Shown: positions 15,918-24,796 of the stretch, piece by piece | How positions within the stretch are numbered: position 1 is the stretch's first letter | Layout: each line of letters begins with the position of its first letter | Assembly (NCBI GenBank): GCA_947302655.1 | Contig: CAMYVW010000001.1 | Coordinates: forward strand, 1-64,000 | Length of the DNA stretch: 64,000 bases | Direction: 5' to 3' | Source: an uncultured Mycoplasmatota bacterium | Lineage (GTDB): Bacteria > Bacillota_I > Bacilli_A > RF39 > UBA660 | Program-made: the position numbers and the translations under genes | The notes under the pieces: generated by a model | Database searches by the model: none | The model's input: the letters and a program-made list of their open reading frames with translations, nothing else | What the model was told of the DNA's origin: nothing

Positions 15918-17018
15918 ATGTCACTTAAAGCTGGCATTGTTGGTTTGCCTAATGTTGGGAAATCAACACTGTTTAATGCAATTACAAAAAAGAATATCTT
16001 AGCTGCTAATTATCCCTTTGCAACAATTGATCCAAATGTAGGCATTGTAACAGTACCTGATTCTAGATTAGAGTTTTTAGAAAATTTGTATATACCAAAA
16101 AGTGTTGTTCCAACAACATTTGAATTTACAGATATAGCAGGATTAGTAAAAGGGGCATCTTCTGGTGAAGGACTTGGTAATAAGTTTTTATCTCATATAA
16201 GAGAAGTAGATGCTATAGTTGAAGTAGTTAGATGTTTTGACGATGAGAATATAACTCATGTTGAAGGTAAAACTGATCCAATAAGGGATATAGAAATTAT
16301 TAATGTTGAACTAATATTATCTGACTTAGAAATAATAGAATCTAGAATTGAAAAGATTGCTAAAAAAGCGGAAACAACAAAAGATAAAGATGCATTATTT
16401 GAAGTTGAAACATTAAATAAAGCTAAAGAATCACTTTTAAATAATATACCTCTTCGAAGAATTGATTTCGATGAAGAACAGTTATTAATTTTGAAACCAT
16501 TTAATTTTATAACTTTAAAACCACTTATTTACGCAGCTAATGTTGATGAGGAAACAGCCGTTACCGGTAATAATGATTATACAAAACAAGTTAATGAATA
16601 TGCCTCAAAAGAAAATTCTGGAGTTATAGTAATGTGCGCTAAAATGGAAAGTGAACTTGCTGAACTCCCAGATGAGGATAAAAAAATATTTCTTGAAGAA
16701 ATGGGTATTAAAAATAGTGGTTTAGATAAACTTATTTTTGCAACATACAATTTACTTGGACTTGCAACATATTTCACTGCAGGAACTGATGAAGTAAGAG
16801 CATGGACTTTTAGAAAAGGTATGAATGCAAAAAAATGTGCTGGGATAATCCACACTGATTTTGAAAAAGGATTTATTAAAGCTGAAGTAATGAGTTTTAC
16901 CGATCTCGAAGAATTAGGAGATGAGAAAAAGGTTAAAGAAGCAGGTAAATTAAGGCTTGAAGGAAAAGATTATATAATGCAAGATGGAGATATCTGTTAC
17001 TTCAGATTTAACGTATAA
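15918..17018 (+). CDS. ychF: Redox-regulated ATPase YchF (OLA1 family)
   Basis: A 366-residue P-loop protein: G1 GLPNVGKST at about residues 8-16, G3 DIAGLVKGA, and the C-terminal TGS domain (AWTFRKGMNAKKCAGIIHTD through MQDGDICYFRFNV). In place of the GTPase NKxD motif is AANVDE (NxxE), the mark of YchF's ATP preference. It binds ribosomes. AAAGGAGG precedes the ATG. It ends the parA-ychF transcription group with a terminator. The neighbours match yyaF in Bacillus. Confidence 0.95.
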   Translation: MSLKAGIVGLPNVGKSTLFNAITKKNILAANYPFATIDPNVGIVTVPDSRLEFLENLYIPKSVVPTTFEFTDIAGLVKGASSGEGLGNKFLSHIREVDAIVEVVRCFDDENITHVEGKTDPIRDIEIINVELILSDLEIIESRIEKIAKKAETTKDKDALFEVETLNKAKESLLNNIPLRRIDFDEEQLLILKPFNFITLKPLIYAANVDEETAVTGNNDYTKQVNEYASKENSGVIVMCAKMESELAELPDEDKKIFLEEMGIKNSGLDKLIFATYNLLGLATYFTAGTDEVRAWTFRKGMNAKKCAGIIHTDFEKGFIKAEVMSFTDLEELGDEKKVKEAGKLRLEGKDYIMQDGDICYFRFNV

Positions 17019-17038
17019 AAATTAATAAAAAAATAAGG

Positions 17039-17067
17039 ACTCATGATTGAATAAATCATGAGTTTTT
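17039..17067 (+). terminator. Terminator after ychF
   Basis: Perfect 10-bp stem ACTCATGATT / AATCATGAGT, 5-base loop, five T residues. Confidence 0.9.
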
Positions 17068-17103
17068 GATATTATTATGTATATTGTAGTAGGAGTTGAA
17101 CTC

Positions 17104-18144
17104 ATGAAAAAAGCGTTAATTTTTATAGGTAAAATATTTTCATTTATTGGTGTGACACTATTAGGTTTAGTAGTAGCTTTATTAGTATTAATATTTTTAT
17201 TTTCACATGGTCCATCAATGAAAGCTAGAGATATGTTTGTTACGACTATTCTTGAAACAGGACAAGTTAAATTTTTAGCTAAAATATTTTTAAGCGATAA
17301 AACAGTTCAAGAAATTGTTAAAAATAATTCTCTAAAAGATATGGACGCTGAAGTTGATACAAGTTTAATTACTGTTGATAACGATAAAACAAATGAGCCA
17401 ATAGTAATAGAGGAAGTAAATGGAGGGTCATTTAGAGGAAAAATGATGATTATATCTGATCCATCTAAGGTATACTTAGCAACTACTTATCCTTGGAGCG
17501 AATATGGTCAAGAACTTGATAAACTTGTAAAAAATAGTGGAGCTATTGGTGGAGTAAATGGCGGTTTGTATGTATCAACAGCTAATAAAGGAGGATATCC
17601 TATTGGTGTTGTTGTAAGTAAAGGTCAAATTCAGTACAACAGTACTGGTGGATATAATGGTCTTTATTTAATTGGACTTGATAATAATAATTTACTTCGA
17701 ATTATTGAAATTACAGGAAAGAGTAAAATGGAAGTTGAAAATCTTGTTTCAACTGAAGGTATAAGAGATGCAGTAACATTCCAAGATGAATATTCTGATA
17801 AGAATAATCATTTTGTTAAATTAATAATTAATGGTGAAAAAAGAGAATTAAATGGTTTAGGAAGTGGAAAAAATCCACGTACAGCAATTGGTCAAAGAAA
17901 AGATGGAACAATTCTTCTTTTAGTAACTGACGGAAGAGGAGATGGAGCTCACTTAGGAGCATCTGCATCAGATTTGATTAAAGTTATGTCAGATTATGGG
18001 GCTGTAAATGCTGCAAACTTAGATGGTGGATCTTCAACTTCAATGTACTATAATGGTGAATATTTAAAAACTAGTGTAACAATGTATTATGCTAACTCTT
18101 CATGGAAAATCCCAACAGCGTTTGTAGTTAGAGGTGATAACTAA
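17104..18144 (+). CDS. Membrane-anchored phosphodiester glycosidase (NAGPA domain)
   Basis: 346 residues with one N-terminal span (about residues 3-30), then an extracellular NAGPA/DUF2233 domain: GGVNGGLYVS, PIGVVVSKGQ, PRTAIGQRKDG, and NLDGGSSTSMYYNGEYL. The family removes sugar-1-phosphate groups and in Firmicutes is tied to exopolysaccharide or teichoic acid processing. TAGGAGT before ATG 17104 supports that start over ATG 17077. It shares a base with the next gene (TAATG), so this is a surface-polymer operon; the role is inferred. Confidence 0.85.
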   Translation: MKKALIFIGKIFSFIGVTLLGLVVALLVLIFLFSHGPSMKARDMFVTTILETGQVKFLAKIFLSDKTVQEIVKNNSLKDMDAEVDTSLITVDNDKTNEPIVIEEVNGGSFRGKMMIISDPSKVYLATTYPWSEYGQELDKLVKNSGAIGGVNGGLYVSTANKGGYPIGVVVSKGQIQYNSTGGYNGLYLIGLDNNNLLRIIEITGKSKMEVENLVSTEGIRDAVTFQDEYSDKNNHFVKLIINGEKRELNGLGSGKNPRTAIGQRKDGTILLLVTDGRGDGAHLGASASDLIKVMSDYGAVNAANLDGGSSTSMYYNGEYLKTSVTMYYANSSWKIPTAFVVRGDN

Positions 18145-19283
18145 TGAGTAAAAAAAATAAAAAGAACATGAGTTTATATAAAAGAAGTTTATTAATTTAC
18201 TCAGCAGTTATCTTACTACTTATCATAGTATTTGCTTTTTATGTAATTATTGCACTAAAGAACTACGAAAAATACGAAGTTGGTAATTTCATTAAAGATA
18301 GTGTTGCGGGTTTATCAAATAAAGATTTAATTGATATAGTTGATCAAGATAAACTTGAAGTTAGTAAATATGATAAAGCATCAAACAAGAAAGAAGCTAT
18401 TAAATCAATTGATAAAGCTTTAGAAGATAAAGATAAAATAACATATGAATTAAATAGTGAATCAAAAGATGTAAAAAAACCTATCTATGATGTTTATTAT
18501 GATAAAAAACCAATATTAACTATTAAACTTGCTAATAAAGGTGATATTACTAAGATTAAGATTTTAAATTATACTAAGTGGGAAGTTGTTGATATTAAAT
18601 CTTATATTGAAAAAGGTTTATATAGCGTTAAAGCTCAGTTACCAGATGATTATAAATTATATATCAATGGTAAAGAAGTAACTGAAAAAAATGATTATGA
18701 AGGTGGAATAACTTCACTTCTTGCTACATATACGGATGTTAAAAAACAAGTTACTTATGAAGTAAATGGTTTAATAGAAAAACCTAAAGTAGAAGTAAAA
18801 AATTCATCTGGTGAAAAGGTAAAAACAATAACAAAAGATGGCATTATAATGGTTAACGAACCATATTTTAAAACTGATAATAATGATGAAGCACAACAAA
18901 AATTGATTACTCCAATTAATGTGCTTGAGATTGCAGAAAAATATAGCTTATTTTTAACAGCAGATCTACAAGGATATTATTATGGATTTAATACTCTAAG
19001 TCAGTATTTAATTGAAGGAACTGAAATGTATAAAATTGCATATGATTGGGCACATGGAATTGATATAACATTCACTTCAAGACATAGATTAAAAAATCCT
19101 ACATTTACTGATGAAAAATTAAGTAATTTTGTAATATATTCTGATAAAGCATTTTCTGTTGACGTTTCATTAAAGAAAAATATGATAGTTAATAATGAAG
19201 ACAGGGTAATGGAAATGAATGATAGAATGTACTTTGTATATTATAATGGCGCATGGAAACTTCTAAGTATGGAAGCTGTTTAG
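18144..19283 (+). CDS. Membrane-anchored extracellular protein of unknown function
   Basis: A 379-residue protein with a basic start (MSKKNKKNMSLYKRS) and a single span at about residues 15-38, leaving the rest outside the cell. The middle has KLYINGKEVTEKNDYEGGI, then QVTYEVNGLIEKPKVEV, resembling the small beta domains of TcaA/YvbJ-type envelope proteins, but the similarity is weak. Overlapping start and stop with the glycosidase gene and a short gap before the GT2-GtrA gene suggest a partner in surface polymer metabolism. Confidence 0.65.
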   Translation: MSKKNKKNMSLYKRSLLIYSAVILLLIIVFAFYVIIALKNYEKYEVGNFIKDSVAGLSNKDLIDIVDQDKLEVSKYDKASNKKEAIKSIDKALEDKDKITYELNSESKDVKKPIYDVYYDKKPILTIKLANKGDITKIKILNYTKWEVVDIKSYIEKGLYSVKAQLPDDYKLYINGKEVTEKNDYEGGITSLLATYTDVKKQVTYEVNGLIEKPKVEVKNSSGEKVKTITKDGIIMVNEPYFKTDNNDEAQQKLITPINVLEIAEKYSLFLTADLQGYYYGFNTLSQYLIEGTEMYKIAYDWAHGIDITFTSRHRLKNPTFTDEKLSNFVIYSDKAFSVDVSLKKNMIVNNEDRVMEMNDRMYFVYYNGAWKLLSMEAV

Positions 19284-19293
19284 GGGGATTGTT

Positions 19294-20343
19294 ATGAAAA
19301 ACAGGGATATAATTGTTGTAATTCCAACACTTAATCCTAATAAAAAAGTAATGGATGAGTTTATTAATAAATTAAAGAAATTATTTTCCAATATTTTAAT
19401 TGTAGATGATGGATGTAATACTAAATCAAGAGAATACTTAAAATCACTGGAAAGTAATAATATTAAAGTAATAACTCATTATAAGAATTATGGCAAAGGA
19501 AGAGCTTTAAAATTTGCACTTAATCACATTTTAAATGAATATAAAGGAATAAAAGCAATTGTAACAGCTGATTGTGATGGTCAGCATAGTCCTGAAGATA
19601 TCCTAAAGGTAGGTAAAAAGACAATTGATAATCCAAATGCTTATGTTCTTGGATGCCGTAATTTTAAAAAAGATAATGTTCCTTTTAAGAGTAGATATGG
19701 AAACATAATAACAAGAAATATTTTTAAAATATTTATTGGTATTAAAATAACAGATACACAAACAGGCTTAAGAGGAATGAGTCCTAAAGTTGCTGAAATG
19801 TTTTTAGATACTTTAGGAGAAAGATTTGAATATGAAACTAACACTTTAATTGAGTGCAAAGAAAAAGATATTCCGATTGTTGAAGAAACAATTGATACTA
19901 TATATATAAATGATAATTCAGAAAGTCATTTTAATCCTATAAAGGATTCAATAAGAATATATAAATTATTTGTTAAATATATCTTTTCTGCTATAAGTTC
20001 ATTTGCACTTGATATAGTGCTATTTGCAATATTTATGAAAGTATTACCAAGTAGTACTGGTAATAAGATTATATATTCTACAATATTTGCAAGAATTATA
20101 TCTAGTTTATATAATTATCTTGTTAACTCAAGACTTGTGTTTAAGAAAAGTAAAAGAAGTTCTATAATTAAGTATTTTATACTAGTTATAATTCAAATGT
20201 TTGCATCTGGATTTATTGTAGATTTATTATCTAAAAATGTCTTTACATTTAACCCAACACTAATTAAAGTTATAGTGGATTCGGTAATATTTGTAGTGAA
20301 TTTCTTCATTCAAAGAGAATGGGTGTTTAAAAATAACAAATAA
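19294..20343 (+). CDS. Glycosyltransferase family 2 fused to a GtrA-like membrane domain
   Basis: 349 residues. Residues about 1-220 are a GT-A glycosyltransferase like polyprenyl-phosphate mannose/glucose synthases: VVIPTLNPN, IVDDG, the metal-binding TADCDGQHSPED, and DTQTGLRGM. Residues about 228-347 carry four hydrophobic segments of a GtrA-like flippase domain (YIFSAISSFALDIVLFAIF, RIISSLYNYLVNSRLVF, FIQREWVFKN). The fusion would make and flip a lipid-linked sugar. It has a GGGGGA ribosome site and ends at a shared bidirectional terminator. Confidence 0.88.
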   Translation: MKNRDIIVVIPTLNPNKKVMDEFINKLKKLFSNILIVDDGCNTKSREYLKSLESNNIKVITHYKNYGKGRALKFALNHILNEYKGIKAIVTADCDGQHSPEDILKVGKKTIDNPNAYVLGCRNFKKDNVPFKSRYGNIITRNIFKIFIGIKITDTQTGLRGMSPKVAEMFLDTLGERFEYETNTLIECKEKDIPIVEETIDTIYINDNSESHFNPIKDSIRIYKLFVKYIFSAISSFALDIVLFAIFMKVLPSSTGNKIIYSTIFARIISSLYNYLVNSRLVFKKSKRSSIIKYFILVIIQMFASGFIVDLLSKNVFTFNPTLIKVIVDSVIFVVNFFIQREWVFKNNK

Positions 20344-20369
20344 AAAAGGCTTTATATAAGCCTTTTTTT
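20342..20369. terminator. Bidirectional terminator between GT2-GtrA and the PIG-L gene
   Basis: AAAAAAGGCTT / AAGCCTTTTTT with a 5-base loop and T-runs on both strands; it serves two convergent genes. Confidence 0.9.
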
Positions 20370-20376
20370 ATTTGAT

Positions 20377-21747
20377 TTATTTAAGTTCTGCTCTTTTAAT
20401 AATGACAATTAATATCATACCAACAATAACAACTAAACCAGAAACAATTATTACTAAATCTTTATATTTATTATATAAATCATCAAGAGATTCTTTAATT
20501 TGTTTAGTATCTTCAATAATAGTATTTAAGTCAGTATTGTCTTCAACAACTGTTTCTTCACTAATATTTTCAAATAGATCATTTTTATTTATGTCAGGAC
20601 CAACATCGGATTTATAAAGTCCCCAGTATGCTGGATTATATTTAGTTATTTGTTTAGAACTTGTATATTCGTTATTGTTTCCATTTAACCATTTAGTAAA
20701 CCAAGTATATTGCTGAGATAAATGTTTAGAATAACCTTCTTTAGATACTTGATAAGCTGTTTTATTTCCGTATTTTTCAAGCGGTATATCATAGTCAAGT
20801 TCAGTTTTGTTTTCTAAATCATACAAATGAATATAAAATTTAGGAACACTATATGCATTTAAACTTACTTGAGTGTAACTTTGATCTGCGGCTTTTGCAA
20901 TTGAATCTTTTAATGTTGTTATATTTAGTATATGTTGACCATGACCATACTCACCATTTTCATCATGACCTAATATAACCTTCGGTTTGTAAAATCTTAT
21001 TTGTTCTACATTAAACTTAATAATATCATCATCAGTAAATCCAGATGCATTCATTTGACTTCTTGCAACGTTAATGCTTTCTGAATATGCATCAGGAATA
21101 AGACCAAATGTTGGATAATCAGTTACACCTAATGTCCACAAACCATCAAGTTGTTCATGAAGTCTATTAGGAGCATAATATGAACCAACATCATGTCTTG
21201 CTAAGTAAACAACATGAACTTTTTTGCCTTTATTTATATAAGTTGGCATTACACCAGCAAAAAATAATTGTTCATCATCAGCATGCGTAGAAAAAATCAT
21301 AAGGTCTGTAGTATCTTCTTTAACCCATTTTTGTACATGACTTGGAGTTTCACCTTCGGTAAATACATCAATTTCATTAATGTTAACGTCAGTATCATAT
21401 GAAAGAGTTACTTCATTTGAAGAGGTGTTTAAATTAACATATTCATGTAAAAATCCGTTTGCGCCCAAAATTACTTCTTCATTATTATTTGAAATTAATT
21501 TTCCTCTTTGACTAGATATCTCGTATACAATATAAAGTTGTTTAATGTTATTACTTTCACTATGTATTAGTATTTTAGATCCAGAACTAAGCTTATATGA
21601 TGTTTTAATATTATCATCATTAATTCTAGCAATTACAGTACCATTTTCCGAATACATCAATTGTTTTGATATATCAGTAGCTTCATCAGCGTAAACAATC
21701 ATTGGTAAAATAAATAAAACTAGTATAGTAAAAATAAACTTTTTCAT
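20377..21747 (-). CDS. Secreted, membrane-tethered PIG-L (LmbE-like) deacetylase
   Basis: 456 residues: signal peptide (MKKFIFTILVLFILPMIVYA), an N-terminal beta region, then the PIG-L domain with HADDEQLFFAG (usual HPDDE; Pro changed to Ala but zinc ligands His and Asp-Glu kept) and GHDENGEYGHGQHI. A C-terminal span (LVIIVSGLVVIVGMILIVII) ending RAELK tethers it outside the cell. Such enzymes remove N-acetyl groups from GlcNAc-type sugars. It faces the GT2-GtrA, NAGPA and membrane-protein genes, so it may trim the same polymer; this is inference. Confidence 0.87.
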   Translation of the reverse strand: MKKFIFTILVLFILPMIVYADEATDISKQLMYSENGTVIARINDDNIKTSYKLSSGSKILIHSESNNIKQLYIVYEISSQRGKLISNNNEEVILGANGFLHEYVNLNTSSNEVTLSYDTDVNINEIDVFTEGETPSHVQKWVKEDTTDLMIFSTHADDEQLFFAGVMPTYINKGKKVHVVYLARHDVGSYYAPNRLHEQLDGLWTLGVTDYPTFGLIPDAYSESINVARSQMNASGFTDDDIIKFNVEQIRFYKPKVILGHDENGEYGHGQHILNITTLKDSIAKAADQSYTQVSLNAYSVPKFYIHLYDLENKTELDYDIPLEKYGNKTAYQVSKEGYSKHLSQQYTWFTKWLNGNNNEYTSSKQITKYNPAYWGLYKSDVGPDINKNDLFENISEETVVEDNTDLNTIIEDTKQIKESLDDLYNKYKDLVIIVSGLVVIVGMILIVIIKRAELK

Positions 21748-21814
21748 ACGTACAACTCCTTATTATTCACTTGTATAATTATAGCAAAATATCGAAAAAA
21801 TATAAATAATTTTA

Positions 21815-21843
21815 TTTACTATGAATAAAATATTTGGTATACT
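21815..21843 (+). promoter_or_regulatory. Promoter of the rpsF operon (TTTACT-17-TATACT)
   Basis: TTTACT and TATACT are spaced by 17 bases, with TGG upstream of the -10. Confidence 0.55.
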
Positions 21844-21848
21844 ACTAA

Positions 21849-21905
21849 CCGAGTAAGAAATTACTCCTTGCTTCTTTAAAAAAAGAAGCCGAATAGACCA
21901 TAAGG
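21849..21905 (+). promoter_or_regulatory. rpsF 5' leader with two hairpins, candidate S6:S18 binding site
   Basis: GAGTAA-GAAA-TTACTC and GCTTCTTT-AAA-AAAAGAAGC form two perfect hairpins, with CCGA before the first and CCGAA after the second. Bacterial rpsF leaders are known to be bound by the S6:S18 dimer through a CCG-containing bulge. The order rpsF-ssb-rpsR fits this, but I cannot confirm the consensus fold by eye. Confidence 0.4.
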
Positions 21906-21916
21906 AGGTGTAAGCT

Positions 21917-22207
21917 ATGAGTAAATATGAAATCATGTTTATTGTTAAAGCAACACAGGATTCATCTGAAGTGTCTAAAACTGCTGATGCTATGAAAACT
22001 ATTATCACTGATAATAAATCTAAAGTAGCAGATTTTAAAGAACTTGGTGAAAAGAAACTAGCTTATCCAATTAAAAAAGAAATTAATGGATATTACTATG
22101 TAATGACTGTTGAAGCAACACATGAAGCTGTATCTGAATTCAATCGTAAAGCTCAATTAGACGAGAGAGTTTTAAGACATTTAATCATTAAATTAGATGA
22201 GGAGTAA
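21917..22207 (+). CDS. rpsF: 30S ribosomal protein S6
   Basis: 96 residues. MSKYEIMFIVKATQDSSEV and KKLAYPIKKEINGYYYVMTV, then DERVLRHLIIKLDEE are typical S6. It pairs with S18 on the platform of the small subunit. AAGGAGGTG lies upstream of the ATG, and it is first in the rpsF-ssb-rpsR operon. Confidence 0.97.
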   Translation: MSKYEIMFIVKATQDSSEVSKTADAMKTIITDNKSKVADFKELGEKKLAYPIKKEINGYYYVMTVEATHEAVSEFNRKAQLDERVLRHLIIKLDEE

Positions 22208-22212
22208 GATAT

Positions 22213-22662
22213 ATGAATAAAGTAATTTTAATCGGAAGATTATCTCAAGATCCAGAAATGAGAACTACACCAAATGGTGTTGCAACAACTTCATTTAGCG
22301 TTGCTGTATCAAGAAATTATACAAATCAAAATGGCGAAAGGGACACAGACTTTTTTAGATGCGTAGCTTGGAGAAATCAAGCTGAAAATATTGCTAAATA
22401 TTGTCAAAAAGGTTCACAAGTTGCTGTTGAAGGAAGACTTCAAAATCGTTCATATGATGCACAAGATGGTACTAAACGTTATGTTACAGAAGTAATAGCA
22501 GATAATGTTACATTCCTAGGATCAAGAAGTGATGCACAAAGAAATAATTCTAGTGCTCCACAAGAAATGGCAAATGATGTTGAAGTAAATGAAGCATCAG
22601 AGGACCCATTTAAAGATTTTGGTGAAGAAGTCACTTTAAGTGATGACGATTTACCATTTTAA
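22213..22662 (+). CDS. ssb: Single-stranded DNA-binding protein
   Basis: 149 residues: OB fold MNKVILIGRLSQDPEMRTT through DFFRCVAWRNQAENIAKYCQ, then an acidic linker and the DDDLPF tip that recruits replication and repair enzymes. It covers ssDNA at forks. It starts 5 bases after rpsF. Confidence 0.97.
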   Translation: MNKVILIGRLSQDPEMRTTPNGVATTSFSVAVSRNYTNQNGERDTDFFRCVAWRNQAENIAKYCQKGSQVAVEGRLQNRSYDAQDGTKRYVTEVIADNVTFLGSRSDAQRNNSSAPQEMANDVEVNEASEDPFKDFGEEVTLSDDDLPF

Positions 22663-22678
22663 TTAAGGAGGAATAAAC

Positions 22679-22894
22679 ATGGCTGAATTTTATCGTAAGA
22701 AAAAGAAAATATGCCAAATGTGTGCTGGTAAAGATGTTGATTATAAAGATGTTCAAATCATAAGCAAATATATTACTGAAAAAGGTAAAATAATGCCTCG
22801 TCGTATGACAGGTGCTTGTGCTAAACATCAAAGACATATTGCTCAACAAATTAAATATGCACGTTTCATGGCATTAATACCATATGTTAAATAA
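22679..22894 (+). CDS. rpsR: 30S ribosomal protein S18
   Basis: 71 residues. KICQMCAGKDVDYKDVQIISK has two Cys in the zinc-type N-terminus (KICxxC), and MTGACAKHQRHIAQQIKYAR is the family core. Strong AAGGAGG before the ATG. A terminator follows, closing the operon. Confidence 0.97.
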   Translation: MAEFYRKKKKICQMCAGKDVDYKDVQIISKYITEKGKIMPRRMTGACAKHQRHIAQQIKYARFMALIPYVK

Positions 22895-22908
22895 TTTTTT
22901 AAAAGATT

Positions 22909-22933
22909 AACTACTCATTAGAGTAGTTTTTTT
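22909..22933 (+). terminator. Terminator after rpsR
   Basis: AACTACTC-ATTA-GAGTAGTT and seven T residues. Confidence 0.9.
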
Positions 22934-22944
22934 ATATATAATTA

Positions 22945-22953
22945 TGATATAAT
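22945..22953 (+). promoter_or_regulatory. Extended -10 (TGATATAAT) of the rplI-dnaB group
   Basis: A perfect TATAAT with TGA in front, 29 bases before the GTG start of rplI and just after the rpsR terminator. Confidence 0.6.
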
Positions 22954-22981
22954 AATTATTACAAATTGGGGAGGTATTTTT

Positions 22982-23422
22982 GTGAAAGTAATATTACTTC
23001 AAGATGTAAAAAAACAAGGAAAAAAAGATGACATAATTAATGTTTCAGACGGATATGCACATAATTTTTTAATTAAAAATGGACTTGCAGTTCCATATAC
23101 AGAAACAAGTAAGAATGTTTTAGATAAACAAATTCAAAAAAGAAATGATGATGAAGAAAAACTTGTTGAAAGTTTAAATGAAATCAAAAAGAAATTAGAG
23201 AATAAAAATATTGAATTTAAAGTAAAAACTGGTAAAGAAGATCAAGTTTTTGGAACTATTTCAACTAAACAAATATCTGATAAATTAAAAGAACTTGGTT
23301 TTGATATAGATAAAAAGAAAATATCTTCATCTACTAATTTAGATGTACTAGGTACTCATTTAGTAGATATAACTCTTCATAAAAGAGTAAAATTTCAAAT
23401 TAATGTAATTCTTAAGAAGTAG
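22982..23422 (+). CDS. rplI: 50S ribosomal protein L9
   Basis: 146 residues with MKVILLQDVKKQGKKDDIIN and GYAHNFLIKNGLAVPYT, the L9 N-terminal domain, then a long helix and the C-terminal domain. It starts with GTG, fixed by GGGGAGGT at 22968-22975. In Bacillus rplI precedes dnaC and follows gdpP; gdpP is missing here. Confidence 0.95.
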   Translation: MKVILLQDVKKQGKKDDIINVSDGYAHNFLIKNGLAVPYTETSKNVLDKQIQKRNDDEEKLVESLNEIKKKLENKNIEFKVKTGKEDQVFGTISTKQISDKLKELGFDIDKKKISSSTNLDVLGTHLVDITLHKRVKFQINVILKK

Positions 23423-23434
23423 GAGGTCATCATT

Positions 23435-24778
23435 ATGGCACAAAGAAAGCTACCTCAAAATTTAGATGCTGAAATGAGTGTACTAGGTATATGTTTTTTA
23501 AATGAGTATGCCTTAGATAAAATCTGTGAAGATTTACTTCCAGAGATGTTTTTTGATGAGAAAAATAGAACAATATATGAAACTATATGTGACCTACATA
23601 AAGCTAAGGTTGCAATAGACATAACAACTGTTACCGATGATTTAGAAAAGAAAAAAAAATTAAATCAATCAGGTGGAGTTGATTATATTAGTGATGTAAT
23701 TGATTCTGTTGCTGTTGCTTCTAATTTAGAGTACTACATGCAAATAGTTAAAGATAACTATGTTAGACGTAACTTAATTGATGCGGCAACAAATATTGCA
23801 ACAAATGCATATGATGATGAAAATGTAACTGATCTACTTGATAATGCTGAAAGAGATATTTTAAACGTTGTTAAGGCAAGACAAAGTAGTGTCTTTGTTC
23901 CAATTAGAGAAGTATTAAGAAATGCACAAGCAAATTTAGAACTTCTTGCACAAAACAAAAGAACTGTAACAGGACTTGAAACAGGCTTTTATGATTTAGA
24001 TAGACATACTGCTGGACTTCATGGTGGTGAAATGATTATTTTAGCTGCTCGTCCTGGTATGGGTAAAACTTCTCTTGCGTTAAATATTGCTACTAATGCA
24101 GCTATGACAACTGATAAAGCTGTTGCAATATTCAACTTAGAGATGTCTGCAGAAATGCTTGTTAACAGGATGATTTCTGCTGTAGGTCAAATAGATTCTT
24201 ATAAACTTACAACTGGTCAACTTCAAACAAATGACTGGAAAAGGTATAATGAAGCAATGTCTCAACTTGCTGACACAAATATATATATTGAAGATAATGC
24301 AGGTATTACTGCATCAGAAATTAGAGCTAAATGTAGACGTTTAGCAAACTCTGAAAAAGGATTGGGTTTAGTTGTAATCGACTACTTACAGCTTGTTACA
24401 TCAGGTTCTAGAAGAAGTGAATCAAGACAAGTAGAGGTATCCGAAATATCTCGTTCACTTAAAACAATGGCATTAGAATTAGATGTTCCAGTAATTGCTC
24501 TTGCTCAGCTTTCTCGTAATGCAGAAAAAAGAGAAAATTCTCAACCTATGCTAGCAGACTTACGTGAATCCGGATCTCTAGAACAAGATGCCGATATGGT
24601 TTTATTCATTAATAGAAAAGATTATTATGATGTTAATAAAGATATTAAACAAACTATAGTACCAGTTGATTTAATAATTGCAAAGCACAGAAAAGGTGCA
24701 ACAGGTAAAATAGATTTACTATTTGAACTTAACATGAGCAATTTTAGAAATGTTGTTCATACAAATAATGAAGAGTAA
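23435..24778 (+). CDS. dnaB: Replicative DNA helicase
   Basis: The 447-residue replicative helicase (DnaC in Bacillus naming). The N-terminal primase-binding domain (PQNLDAEMSVLGICF) is followed by the RecA-like core: Walker A ARPGMGKTSLAL near residue 207, Walker B LVVIDYLQLV, and the arginine-finger loop QLSRNAEKRENSQPML with LRESGSLEQDAD. AGGAGG precedes the ATG, 12 bases after rplI. It is complete and of normal length. Confidence 0.96.
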   Translation: MAQRKLPQNLDAEMSVLGICFLNEYALDKICEDLLPEMFFDEKNRTIYETICDLHKAKVAIDITTVTDDLEKKKKLNQSGGVDYISDVIDSVAVASNLEYYMQIVKDNYVRRNLIDAATNIATNAYDDENVTDLLDNAERDILNVVKARQSSVFVPIREVLRNAQANLELLAQNKRTVTGLETGFYDLDRHTAGLHGGEMIILAARPGMGKTSLALNIATNAAMTTDKAVAIFNLEMSAEMLVNRMISAVGQIDSYKLTTGQLQTNDWKRYNEAMSQLADTNIYIEDNAGITASEIRAKCRRLANSEKGLGLVVIDYLQLVTSGSRRSESRQVEVSEISRSLKTMALELDVPVIALAQLSRNAEKRENSQPMLADLRESGSLEQDADMVLFINRKDYYDVNKDIKQTIVPVDLIIAKHRKGATGKIDLLFELNMSNFRNVVHTNNEE

Positions 24779-24796
24779 TAAGGTGGAATAGAATTT

